Source: Lepidodermella squamata
Lineage: Eukaryota; Gastrotricha
Assembly: GCA_047495785.1 (NCBI GenBank)
Contig: JBLDXI010000074.1
Coordinates: 248,001-312,000, forward strand
Direction: 5' to 3'
DNA length: 64,000 nt
Shown piece by piece: positions 1 through 10,147 of the stretch. The notes under the pieces are model-generated. The model was not told the origin of the DNA. It worked only from the letters and a program-made list of their open reading frames with translations, and did not search any database. Position 1 is the stretch's first letter. Each line of letters begins with the position of its first letter. A program made the translations under genes and the position numbers.

Positions 1-716
1 CGGCTGCTACACTTTCGCTTTAGTGTTTTTCTTTAGCTTGAGTCTTGAGTATTAAGCCCACTATCAGAAAATGTAGGGGTCGCAAGAGCTACACGACTCA
101 GATTTTCTTGTACAGAACTAACAAATATCATCATAAAAATTGTCAGCCAGGGGCCGCCAGCGTCGACTGAAAAGTCAATTTTTATTCACTTCCTTCGCAT
201 TTTCCTGGTTGAAACTGATTTTTCGTCTTTTAATACCAAGAAGTAATATCAACAGCTCCGACAGAACACGGGTGGAAATGCGTGTAATGCATGATGTTAA
301 TAATAACCATAACAGCAATAATAATGGTCCATTATTGCTTGGCGAGTGTGTGTGGCGAGAAAATGCGAGGACCGCGAAACGCGAACAGACAGACGTTAAT
401 TGCCTAGAAGGCGTTATGGAAGCGTGCCTCTCGCATTTGCTTATAAATCATGACAACAGTTTATCAGGAATTTGCAATTTTCCTCAAAATAATCCCGATT
501 TTCCTTTTTGATGCCATCTATCATGCTAGTTAATTAGGTTTAATGGACAGGCATTCTCGTGCGAATCAAGATTCAGGTTTTAAAAAAGGCAACCGCGCGA
601 TGAGGAGGCGAAACATGAGGCTGGGCTAAGATGCGAAAACTAATTCAATATTCCGGCCCATTGCCCGGAATCAATCGGACGAAAGCCATCATGTGGCGTT
701 AAGTGTTAAGTGTTAA

Positions 717-935
717 ATGGGCCTCGAATTGAAAGTATTCAACCCGGAAGCGCAGAATTTCGCGAACGCCTCGGATATCGAACCTTCATTTCCCGACGAA
801 CTTATCCAATTTATAGGTTTCGTAAATGGAGAGCAAGACTCGTCCGCTAGATATGAAGGTGCCATGACAGTTTGGATTGCACCATTGTGTACTACCTACC
901 ATCTGATAGAGCAGATCACAAATTTTAATCCATGA
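717..935 (+). pseudogene. Possible hAT-type (ZMYM1-like) transposase fragment
   Basis: A 72-residue open stretch contains the segment DIEPSFPDELIQFIGFVN. This resembles the acidic region before the dimerisation domain of hAT transposases related to ZMYM1. Nothing else of a transposase is visible around it, so if real it is a small decayed scrap. Recognition rests on one short motif and it could be a chance open frame. Confidence 0.25.
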
Positions 936-1180
936 AAATTGCAGCCTAAACCCCGACCCTCTTTGGTGATGTGAAGAATCAAAGTTTTGCCAACTTGAAA
1001 ATCGACAAATTTTCGCGCATCAATATCCCCTGTTTGTAGCACCTCCTGTGAAACAAAAATAAGCAGTTTCTAGGTCACGGATAATAATTGGGAATTAAAA
1101 AATCCTTCTTAAAAAAACTCGCCGACTTTTTGCAGATAATTTTAGCATTGACTTTCGTCTCTGATTAATCTGATCTCTAT

Positions 1181-1352
1181 AGTGGAACCATTAAATCCAC
1201 AATTTCCTGATTGGTCCAGATTCTTGAAATCAGATTGGTTGGCTCATAAAGCAAGTGTCTCACACCATTTTTTCACGTTCACGCTTCTCTAGAGATGCTT
1301 CTTTTCTAAAAGTAGCAGCCATTAAAAAAATTGCGATTTAACTGGTTTCACT
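1181..1352. mobile_element. Short inverted-repeat element (MITE-like), copy 1
   Basis: The left end AGTGGAACCATTAAATCC is matched by an inverted right end ATTTAACTGGTTTCACT. A second copy of the same family lies at 4818-4999 in the equivalent position upstream of the second UBL gene. The insertion therefore predates the duplication of the gene and its flank. No coding potential. Confidence 0.55.
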
Positions 1353-1571
1353 AGGTTAATCTCAAAATCGGCTTTCTTACGGATTTCGAGCAAAATCTCA
1401 TCTATTCACTGCAAACTATAGTTGGGGCTTCGAGTCTAATAATTTTCAATTCTGCATGGATTGAAATACCTGAATCGATAATTTTAGCGGTTTTTTACAA
1501 CATCTGCTGCTTTCGCTAATTTTTTGTTTTTTTGTAGGATTTATTCCATTAACTTCAATCGCTGAATACCC

Positions 1572-3107
1572 ATGAAATTTCAGTCCACTTACATATGTCG
1601 CCCGTGCGGTGAGCATGCTAGCGTCGAAATCGACGGTTTCGAACTCACAGACCGTGTGATTACAGTCAAATCTTTGATCGAAGCGGAAATAGGAATTCCG
1701 AAAGAATTGATCCAGCTTTACTATGGTGATACCGAGCTACTCGATCCCAACCAGCGACTATGCGACATCAAAGGGAGCAAAATTAACGAGAACCCTTGCG
1801 CTAAACTCAGCTTTCTCGACATCGATAGGAGCAACATTAATGAGAAACCCGGACTCAGCTTTAGAACTCAAATCGCAATTCTTGCCATTTTGCCGAATTC
1901 CGACTTCAAACTCCCGGATTTCGACGTCGTTGCATCGATGACGATTGCCGATCTGAAGAAATCAATTGCAGGAAAAATGACTATCAAGCCACAGCATCAG
2001 CTGTGTCTCTTTCGCGGCGATGATTTTTTCGATCAATTGGACGACCATCGTACGGTTGGATTTTACAAAAGCAAAGAAAATTGCCTGAAAATTTCTGCGA
2101 ATATTTTTGATGCGGATTTTTTCGAAATTTCTATCCGCCTGCCGTCGAACAAATTACTTCCTATGTTGATTCACAAAACTGACCAAGTCGAGAATGTGAA
2201 GGAGCGCATTTTCGATCATGTTGGAATTAGAATTCCAGATGCTTTGACTCGGATCGATTTGGAGCTGAAAAAAGTATCTGCGACTTTGGAGAACAAAGAT
2301 TTCCTGGGCTATCACAATGTCGAACCCTACTGCGTGCTCACTGCTGCTATTAAAAAAGCTGAACCTTTTGAATTCAGCTTCAGACATCCTGATCTTCCGA
2401 AAGTCTTCAAAATCCGAGAGGTTCGAATTTCAGATAAAATTGGTGATCTTAAGAGCAAAATTGCTACAGCGACTTCGATGCCTATCACTTCGTATCGGTT
2501 GCATTTCGAATCATTGCATGGCAAATGGCTCAATGATGACAGCCTTACTTTGTTCGAATGTGGAATCCACGACCCTTCGACTCAAATCTACATCGCTGAT
2601 AATGATGCTTTGATCATTTCTAGCGGAGATTTCGGCGATTTCCTGATCAAACCAGCCGATTTCAGCCTCATAGTAGCTGGTTTGAAGTCGAAAATTGAGG
2701 AATTGAAAGGCGTTCCAAGCCGTAGTCAGCTGCTTTCTGTGGAAAAAGGACCGCTGGACGATTTCCCTGGATCTTTGGCCACTTACGGTCAAATCGGCCG
2801 GATGACAATTATTAAGCTAAAATTGAAGAAATCGGAAGAAAACATCGCTGTCAAGATTTCAGCCGGGGTTTGTCGAGCTATTGCAAAGATCAAAATCGAC
2901 ACTAATGCCCGTGAGCAAGGGATGAAAAACGTTTTGAAGAAGTATTTCCCGTTGGTTAACGATTTTGGACTGTACAATTTTGCAACAAATCGCCTGATTC
3001 TTTCGGTATTCGAGTCTCATGTCTGGAATAACACGCAGGTTACGTTGGGGCCGAAACCGCAGAACCCCAGCCCGATGGATAGGGGTGATTTCCAAAGTTT
3101 CTGGTGA
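1572..3107 (+). CDS. Poly-ubiquitin-like protein, C-terminally truncated copy
   Basis: Single-exon frame of 511 residues. It reads as a string of about six ubiquitin-like folds, each with the pattern strand - VKxxI helix - hydrophobic LxxxGxxLxD segment. The first is clearest (VKSLIEAEIGIP, then LIQLYYGDTELLD). It matches the 26273-27985 gene nearly end to end, but the frame closes right after the shared PSPMDRGDF segment. The seventh, most ubiquitin-like domain with its LRGC tail is therefore missing. Residues around 70-98 hold an insertion that looks like an internal duplication of a linker ending in LSF. The start is chosen at MKFQSTY because all three copies align from there. The TATA box seen in the sister copy is deleted here. 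The gene may still be expressed, but it lacks any conjugation-type tail. Its function is unknown. Confidence 0.75.
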   Translation: MKFQSTYICRPCGEHASVEIDGFELTDRVITVKSLIEAEIGIPKELIQLYYGDTELLDPNQRLCDIKGSKINENPCAKLSFLDIDRSNINEKPGLSFRTQIAILAILPNSDFKLPDFDVVASMTIADLKKSIAGKMTIKPQHQLCLFRGDDFFDQLDDHRTVGFYKSKENCLKISANIFDADFFEISIRLPSNKLLPMLIHKTDQVENVKERIFDHVGIRIPDALTRIDLELKKVSATLENKDFLGYHNVEPYCVLTAAIKKAEPFEFSFRHPDLPKVFKIREVRISDKIGDLKSKIATATSMPITSYRLHFESLHGKWLNDDSLTLFECGIHDPSTQIYIADNDALIISSGDFGDFLIKPADFSLIVAGLKSKIEELKGVPSRSQLLSVEKGPLDDFPGSLATYGQIGRMTIIKLKLKKSEENIAVKISAGVCRAIAKIKIDTNAREQGMKNVLKKYFPLVNDFGLYNFATNRLILSVFESHVWNNTQVTLGPKPQNPSPMDRGDFQSFW

Positions 3108-3544
3108 AATTAACTGGTTAATAATGTGATTTGATGCAATTATTTCTAATCAAGCTCCGGCATTTATATTTTTGTTTTCATGTTTTTAGTTTTTAGGAAT
3201 TATATTATATACTCGAATATTTGGAACGCTGTCTCAGTTGATGTATGAAGAATGTATTGTATGCTTCTGCCTGCGCCTTGAATTATTTTTTCGAGAACGT
3301 GGCCAAATGGGTTAACTTGGTTTGTCTTGAATTTCAACAGAAAGCTGAAGTCTAAAAGTTGACCAGCATGCAAATATTATTGACATCCGCGTTTCTTTTC
3401 CCGCAGTTGACTGAGTCTGGGTCAAAACGTGAAAGCTTCACCCTGAGGTTACCCTAAGGTCACCCTGAGGTGACACATGCGGACCTGGCCCGCTGGTATG
3501 CCTTAAAAGAAGGGTGAGTTGGATCTATAATCTCTTCCTCGACA

Positions 3545-3790
3545 TACTATGAAAAATATGAAAGGTCCGTCTGGCCCAATCGGTTTCATCGGCGACCCAG
3601 GCCCCATTGGCCATCGCTGCATGTTCGGCGTGCGTGGTCCTGCTGGCCCGAAATGCGACTCTGGGAAGCTCGGCCTGAAAGGTGATCCTGGGTGACTTGT
3701 TTCCCTGGATCCCCAGGACGAGAGGGCGAGCCTGGTGTTCGTGGGATCGGCCTGGAGGGCGACGAGGGTGAATCCAGCTTGCGATGAGGA
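3545..3790 (+). pseudogene. Degraded collagen triple-helix exon
   Basis: The plus strand reads a run of Gly-X-Y triplets (KGPSGPIGFIGDPGPIG) starting at about 3557. Two expected glycines are changed to cysteine (single G-to-T changes in GGC). The frame then stops at a TGA just after a GDPG triplet. A shifted frame continues with GREGEPGVRG and GLEGDEGE. The triplet pattern is diagnostic of collagen. The Gly losses, stop and frameshift show it is no longer functional. It is an isolated exon fragment, possibly from a type IV-like chain. Confidence 0.7.
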
Positions 3791-4019
3791 ATTTTGCTCT
3801 TAAACGTTGCACAAAGCGTTTCCGAATAACCAGATTGAAAATTTCAATTTTTTCAGTTTTAAGATGGATTTTCATTTTCTTGAAATCACTCTTCTTATGT
3901 GATTTTTCGCATTTTTAGAGGTATAAACCCACGTAAAACGAAGAGGGTAGCAGCTTCCTCCCGAGTACTACATAAAATAGAGCCCACGATTCTCGGATTC
4001 TCGGAAAAATCGCATAATA

Positions 4020-4194
4020 CAGTAGAAGAACGTTATAGTGAACGCTCTCCGTGCCATCAAATTCGTTCACTATGACGATTGTTCACTATAGCGATAGTTC
4101 AATACACGTGAAGCCACAAGCCACGTGCCATCGAGTTCGTTCACTAAGACGATTGTTCACTATAAGCGGTGTTTACTATAACGATCTTCTACTG
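4020..4194. mobile_element. pogo/Tigger-like MITE with TA target duplication
   Basis: The ends are inverted copies: CAGTAGAAGAACGTTATAG on the left and its complement CTATAACGATCTTCTACTG on the right, each flanked by TA. Ends beginning CAGTNGAA with TA duplication are typical of pogo/Tigger elements. The interior repeats TTCACTATNACGA motifs and encodes nothing. Confidence 0.8.
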
Positions 4195-4817
4195 TATTAT
4201 GTTGTGAAAAATCGCCTCGTCTTATTTTGTGAGTTTTTTCTCGAAACTGTCCTCTATATAAATTATTTTTTTATCAAACTTGTGACCCTACCAGGAAAAC
4301 CGTGAAAAATCGAGAAAAGTTCAATTTTAAAGATTATGTTCAAATAGGCAATTCGATATTGAAATGTATTGAAGTTTTTTTTCAAAATTTAGAAATTATC
4401 GCCCAGCTCAAATTTACGAGTTGATTTTGTAATAAAAATGGGGATATGAATCGGCATCCTTTTTCTGCTCTCGGCAAAAGGAATTTTTAGTTTTTGTCTT
4501 TAACCTTATCAGCCCACTATCGGAATATTTACGGGTCGCAAGAGCTACCGAACTTGGATTTCATCCAACAGAACTTGAAAATATCATCGAAAGAATTGTT
4601 TTACGTTGATGTGGGCACTTGGACGGAGGATCGGCGTGGAATGACCTTGATTGAAAATGTAGGAAAAACTTTTCCTTTGCTTTAGAAAATCGCGGAAAAT
4701 CAAGATACGTGGCTTTCCAGAATCATCGGGTTGACTCCTGCTTCATACTATTCATTACTTTTCGTACCCGAGTCAATATAGTCTGATTTTAGAATAGATT
4801 CTGATTTTGAGATTCTT

Positions 4818-4999
4818 AGTGGAACCAGTTAATAATCCACAAGTTCCTGATTGGTCGGGAAGTTGAAATCTGATTGGTTGGCTCAACAAGCACGCGACTC
4901 GCGCCATTTTCTTCACAATTACGCTTTTCAGGAGATGCTTTTCGAGCGTGTTCTAAAAATAGCAGCCAATCAAAAAAATTCGGATTAACTGGTTTCACT
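4818..4999. mobile_element. Short inverted-repeat element (MITE-like), copy 2
   Basis: Ends AGTGGAACCAGTTAATAATCC and GGATTAACTGGTTTCACT are inverted copies. It is the same family as 1181-1352 and lies in the duplicated 5' flank of the second UBL gene. No coding potential. Confidence 0.6.
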
Positions 5000-5858
5000 A
5001 AGTCAATCTAGTTGGCTCATCAAAATAAAATTACTTCCTCATCAAAGGGATTTCGAGTAAAATCTAACCTCTCCGGTTTTATTGCCTTTATCTTTTAGCT
5101 TATTAATTCTTGAAAAGTGGACAATCTCAGAAAAAATGTTCGGCAACCTCGAGAGCCCCTGAAATTCAGAAATTTCATTATTTGCTAAGACTAGAATGCT
5201 CGAAAATCTACCCGCAATCGCGAGCTTCAGCAAATTGTTAGTCCAGCTAATAGCGATATTGCATGGACTCGGTGGTTCCGCTAAGTTGCTTTTTCATTTT
5301 ATTCTACTGGAACCTTTGGAACACGGAAAAGCTTTTGGATCTTTGCAATGAATAATTCCGAAAATCACCGATTAATGATCGGGTCACATTAGATTAAATG
5401 AGTATCTGAGCAGCCGATCTGAGCAGCAAACGCCCACCGGGTTTTCATGACATATTTTTTCAAGTTTCATTGAAGCTTAGCCTGGAGGGAGAATGTGGAA
5501 TATTGTGCCTGGCCAATGGCCAAGGTTCCCTGCTTGTAACAAAAAATTATATCCAAGTTTTAAGGTTTTAAGAGTTGTTGAAGCTTAGCATCAAATAGAG
5601 GAGGGAGCCCTAATTTCGGCCACTTCCTAAATATATACTCTCATTCTACAGGAGGCAAGGGATTTTTTAGATGTTTTTCTAGAATTTTAGAAAGTCAACC
5701 GCAGTTAGGCCATTAGGTAGAAGACAAGTTATCAAACTTGTACCTGTCAAAACAAGTTCAAGCACATGAGTTTCAGGCATCACGTCGTCAAGGGAAAGCT
5801 CACAGGTGAAGTGACAAAGGCGGTTTTTATAGTCAGCCTATTGAGACAAATCTAACTA

Positions 5859-6036
5859 CAGTGAAATCTCCATAATTTAGACACCTTTCGTTGAGGCCTA
5901 AAACTGTCTAGTTATGGAGCTGTCTAAGATACAGAGAGTCCGAACAATAGTTGTCTTTGTGGTTCGTCGCCGATAAAAAGTGTCTAATTGTGGAAGTGTC
6001 TAATTTATAGACATCTAATTTATGGAGATTTCACTG
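5859..6036. mobile_element. pogo/Tigger-like MITE with TA target duplication
   Basis: Left end CAGTGAAATCTCCATAATTT and right end AAATTTATGGAGATTTCACTG (with one junction base) are inverted copies, each flanked by TA. The interior holds several GTCTAATT / GTCTAAG repeats and no gene. It is inserted between two older inverted GGCCGAAATTAGGG-type sequences. Confidence 0.8.
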
Positions 6037-6576
6037 TATACCAAATTTGCGGCATTAGTGTATCTGGATGAGGTGGCCGAAATTAGGGCACCCCGCTCCC
6101 TAATTCCGGCCGGGTGTCTGGGTGACTAAAGAATTAGCCATAAATCAAGGTAAAATCGTCCGGACTTGCGGAAAGCGGCATTCGATAGCCTAATATCTCC
6201 TCTTTAACTCTGCTTTTGCCGAATATTTTCAAAAATTCACCAGGCTGGCAAAGTAGGAAAAACCTGAAAAGCGGCCGAAATTAGGGGGGGTGCTCTAAAT
6301 CAAGTGCGGAAAATCAAGCGTTGATGAATCATAATTTCAAGCTGATTCTTGGACACGCGTTTCAGATAGTTTTTGAACGAGAACGCTTAGTAGAATTTTA
6401 CGAAGGTCGTGTTGCCGTTTGATGTTACGAGAACTAAAGATTGTCTAGACTTTTTTATTTTGTTTGCTGTGTGCGTCCACAATTCACTACTAAGTATTGT
6501 TCTGAGGCTTCGATTCTAATAATTATCAATTCATAATTTATTGGAATGAAGAACCTGAATCGATAAAATTCTGAGC

Positions 6577-6584
6577 TATATAAG
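6577..6584 (+). promoter_or_regulatory. TATA-box-like site before the second UBL copy
   Basis: TATATAAG lies about 90 nt upstream of the start codon and about 60 nt before the acceptor-like TTTGTAG. The aligned flank of the first copy has a short deletion that removes exactly this stretch. Confidence 0.45.
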
Positions 6585-6670
6585 CGGTTTTTACAATACC
6601 TAATGATTTGAATAATTTTTTTGTTTTTATTTGTAGGGTTTATTTCATTAACTTTATTCGTTGGATGCCC

Positions 6671-8384
6671 ATGAAATTTCAGTCCACTTACATCTGTAGC
6701 CCCTGCGGTGAGCATGCTAGCGTTGAAATCAACGGCTTCGAGCTGACAGATCGAGTGATAACAATCAAGTCGTTGATCGAAGCGGAAACGAAGATTCCGA
6801 AAGATTTGATCCAGCTTTACTATGGTGATACTGAGCTACTCGTCCCGAACCAGCGACTAAGCGACATCCAGATGAGAAATGCCGAGGAAGAAAATGTATG
6901 CGCTGGACTCAGTTTTGATACTCAAATCGCGATTCTTGCCATTTTTCCGAATTCCGACTTCAAATTCCCGGATTTCAACGTTGCTGCATCAATGACGATT
7001 GCCGATCTGAAGAAATTGATTAAAGCAAAAGTGAGCGTCAAGCCTCACATCACCTGTGTCTCTTTCGAGGCGATGATTTTTTCGACCAATTGGACGACCA
7101 TCGTACGCTTGGATTTTACAAAAGCAAAGAAAATTGCCTAAAAATTTCTGCAAAAATTTTCGATGCTGATTTTTTCGAAAGTTCTATCCGCATGCCGTCG
7201 GGCAAATTACTTCCTATGTTGGTCCACAAAACTGACTAAGTCGAGAACGTAAAAGAACGGATCTTCAATCATGGCGGAATTCGAATTCAAGATTCTTTGA
7301 CTCGGATCGATTTGGAGCTGAAAAAAGTATCTGCGACTTTGGAGAACAAAGACTTCCTGGGTTACCACAATGTCGAGCCCTATTGCGTGCTCACTGCTGC
7401 TATTGGAAAAGCTGAACCTTTCGAATTCAGCTTCAAGCACCCGGATCTTCCGAAAGTCTTCAAAATCCGAGAGGTTCGAATCTCGGATAAAATTGGCGAT
7501 TTGAAGAAGAAAATCGCAACTGCAACTTCGATGCCTATCACCTCGTATCGATTGCATTTCGAATCTTTGAATGGCAAATGGCTCAATGATGACAGCCTTA
7601 CTTTGTTCGAATGTGGAATCCACGATCCTTCGACTCAAATTTACATCGCTGACAACAATGCTTTCATCATTTCAAGTGAAGATTTCGGCGATTTTCTGAT
7701 CAAACCAGCCGATTTCAGCCTCATAGTAGCTGGTTTGAAGTCGAAAATTGAGGAATTGAAAGGCGTTCCAAGCCGTAATCAGTTGCTCTCTGTGGAAAAA
7801 GGACCGATTGACACTTTCCCTGGATCTTTGGCCACTTTCGGTCAAATCGGCCGGATGTCGAAAATTAAAGCCGGATGTAAAGCTAAAATTGAAGAAATCG
7901 GCCGAAAAAATCGCTGTCAAGATTTCATCCGCAGTTGGTCGAACTATTGCGAAGGTCAAAATCGAAACTACTGCCTGTGATCGAGGGATAAAACCTGCTT
8001 TGAAGAAGTATTTCCCGCTGGTCAACGATTTCAGCATACAATTTCACGACTAATCGGGTGATTCTTTCGGTTTCTGAGTCTTATGTTTGGAATATAACGC
8101 ATGTGAGGTTGGGTCCGAAGCCCCAGAAACCCAGCCCGATTGATAAGGGTGACTACAAAATTTTCGTCAAGATGCTGTCAGGGAAAACGCTGTCTTTCTA
8201 CGTCAATTCTGGCGAGTTGATTCATTCGGTGAAGGAGAAAGTTCATGCTGTTGATGGCATCCCGCCCGATCAACAGCGGTTGGTGTTTCGTGGTCTACAG
8301 CTGGAATCTGGTGGGACGGTGGGTGGGTATGGTATTGCTAACGAGGGCAGTATTCATTTGGTTTTAAAACTGCGTGGCTGTTGA
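6671..8384 (+). pseudogene. Poly-ubiquitin-like pseudogene (second copy)
   Basis: It aligns with the 1572 and 26273 genes from MKFQSTYICSPCG to the final LKLRGC but is broken at several points. There is a one-base loss near 7043-7050 in the second UBL domain and a CAA-to-TAA stop at about 7237. A small insertion near 7858-7880 duplicates GCCGGATG and shifts the frame. A 2-base loss near 8035 comes just before the last part. The last domain (8142-8384) is well preserved, with [18 protein letters not shown] and HLVLKLRGC. In places the central region is closer to the first copy than to the intact third copy, which suggests a recent tandem duplication or gene conversion. A short transcript of the last domain alone is possible but not supported by a good start context. 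Confidence 0.85.
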
Positions 8385-8387
8385 AAT

Positions 8388-8393
8388 AATAAA
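8388..8393 (+). terminator. Poly(A) signal of the second UBL copy
   Basis: An AATAAA hexamer lies directly after the stop codon of the pseudogene. The intact copy has its own AATAAA at 28061. Confidence 0.5.
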
Positions 8394-9563
8394 ACAACCC
8401 GTGAATTGATTTCAAACATATGATGTGTAGCTTTCACCTTGTTGTTCGTTAATAAAATCCAGTTTTTTCGAAATTGATTTATTTCCTAGCTACCGATTCC
8501 GAATCCAAATTTCAAAGCTGATTGTTGATTAATTTGCATCAGCTTATATTGAAGTAAAAAAAATTGAAATGCTGAAGGTTTTTCGATTGGATAATCTGCT
8601 TTTTTCCTCAATAATCATAATAAATCGGTGAATAGTTTTCAACTGATTGGAGCACTGATTGGAAATTCTCTGATTTATTTGTTCAAGGCGAGATGGTACA
8701 TTGAAGCCTTGTAATTGAGTTATTAGATGGCAATCCGGTTAAAAAGCAGAGAAATTTGTTGAGGTAAATTCCTGGGAGCAAAATAATTTTCAGCCCCAAC
8801 TGTTCACAGGTTAGCGATTGGCAAAGGGGTTTCAAAACAACTTTTGAAGTGATCTAGCTTCGGCTTCGATTGTACATGAGATTGTTGGCAAAGTTGATAC
8901 CGCTGAAAAGCCCAAGAGGCGAGCTATTTTTCAAAACAAATTTCCTCTTTTTATCCGTTGTGCACAAATAGACATTCACGGCCGAAGCTTTGAGTGTCCA
9001 AATTAGGGAATTCAGGCGGTCGAGTGTGGGCTAAAACGCTTTCAAACAGGGAAACTAGGCGATAATTTCATTGCTCGTACTTTTGACTGAAAAAATTAAG
9101 ATTTTCAATTTTATCAGGTAATTTTAATTGGGTCTTACTTTTACCGGAACTAAAATTGCCTGTTGCGGAACCAGAGTTTCCAAATTTTCTGAAATTTCAT
9201 GATTAATTTGAAAAAAATCCGAATTAATGACCATACATTTTTAGTACTAACACTCTTAGCCATATCACGGGTAAAGTGTAAAGAAAAATCACGCATCACG
9301 CAGGCGTGACGGCTAGAAACGGCATTGAGCCGTGGCTACTCGTTACTTGTCACGTATTTTGGCGACTAAAATTGTCTATTCTCAGCTATCCGTTGCAAGC
9401 CGTCATATTTCTTTACAATCGAACGGCTTGTCTACGCATCACGGGTAAAAGGAGCGTTACTTGCCGTTAGAAGCCGTCTCTATCCGTTGCTTGCTATTTT
9501 CCAAAATCACGGCTACAAAACGCGTTACTTGCCGTCACTCATAATTCATTATTCGTTACATAG

Positions 9564-9791
9564 CGTGAGCAAGCCATTAGAAGGCGTTACGGGCTAATAT
9601 TATCCATATAGGGTACCAATCCACCTTGAAACCTGGTGCCAAGACTGCTACCCGCTGACTTTGAGACATGACAGTCGAAACTTCCAAGTCTCAGAAGTAA
9701 CAGGTAGCAGCCCTGAAACCAGATTTCAAGGTGGATTGGTACCCTATATGGATAATATTAGCCCGTAACGCCTTCTAATGGCTTGCTCACG
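9564..9791. repeat. Long near-perfect palindrome (arms of about 75 bp)
   Basis: The left arm starts CGTGAGCAAGCCATTAGAAG and runs to about 9640. The right arm (about 9718-9791) is its reverse complement with only few mismatches, around a loop of about 75 bp. The arms would form a very stable hairpin. It is probably a foldback transposable element or a collapsed inverted duplication. Confidence 0.85.
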
Positions 9792-9899
9792 TAGAATTGA
9801 CAAGACATTTTCAACATAATCAGAGTAATTTAGACATTTGAGAAAGAGTCATATTAGCACAACATCAAGCACAAACAGCACAACATCAAAAGTTAGACT

Positions 9900-10130
9900 T
9901 AACTTGTCATAATTTAGTTCACGTAGAAACGCCGCTTCCGCCTTGGCCTCGCCCAGCACCAAGACCAGAGCCACCGCCTCCTCTGCCACCTCGACGGGAG
10001 CTGCGCTTACCAGGCGGATCGGATGGGCTCGTAAAAATATCCGCATCCTTCTTGTGTTTGCTAGTAGCTTGTTAGGACCACTCGGCCGGGTCGGACCAGT
10101 TGTCACCGGATGATGTCACTGAAAATAATT
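9900..10130 (-). pseudogene. Decayed Gly/Arg-rich (RGG) C-terminal exon
   Basis: On the minus strand, a TTTTCAG acceptor at about 10120 is followed by a frame reading SSGDNWSDPAEWS, one stop (TAA), then a Lys-rich stretch and RGGRGGGGSGLGAGRGQGG, ending in a stop at about 9918. Gly/Arg-rich tails like this are found in RNA-binding proteins. The single in-frame stop and the lack of any upstream exon suggest a remnant. The family cannot be named. Confidence 0.3.
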
Positions 10131-10147
10131 ATTTAAATATCTGGTAG

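Larger units (their letters stand above)
1..1571. other. 5' flank of the first poly-UBL gene
   Basis: No complete gene is visible here. Blocks of this stretch recur upstream of the second UBL copy: about 45-140 resembles about 4495-4600, and 1170-1410 resembles 4805-5065. The gene and its 5' flank were therefore duplicated as a unit. The stretch also holds a possible transposase scrap (717-935) and an inverted-repeat element (1181-1352). A splice-acceptor-like site ending in TTTGTAG at about 1538 suggests a 5' UTR intron or a trans-splice site just before the UBL start codon. Confidence 0.5.
3108..6670. other. Repeat-rich spacer between UBL copies 1 and 2
   Basis: No intact gene. The stretch contains a broken collagen exon (3545-3790), two TA-flanked foldback elements (4020-4194 and 5859-6036), and the second copy of the inverted-repeat element (4818-4999). 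A diverged inverted pair of GGCCGAAATTAGGG-type ends near 5604 and 6095 brackets the 5859 element. From about 4490 the sequence is a diverged duplicate of the 5' flank of the first UBL gene. Confidence 0.5.

Noticed and set aside
3410-3480. Short CACCCTGAGGTTACCCTAAGG-type tandem words as a regulatory array
   Set aside because: Only three irregular units next to the collagen relic; too little to call a feature.
9849-10106. 85-residue Ala/Val-rich minus-strand protein
   Set aside because: It is a shadow of the Gly/Arg-rich frame on the same strand; its composition follows from the repeat-like GGC/GGT codons.
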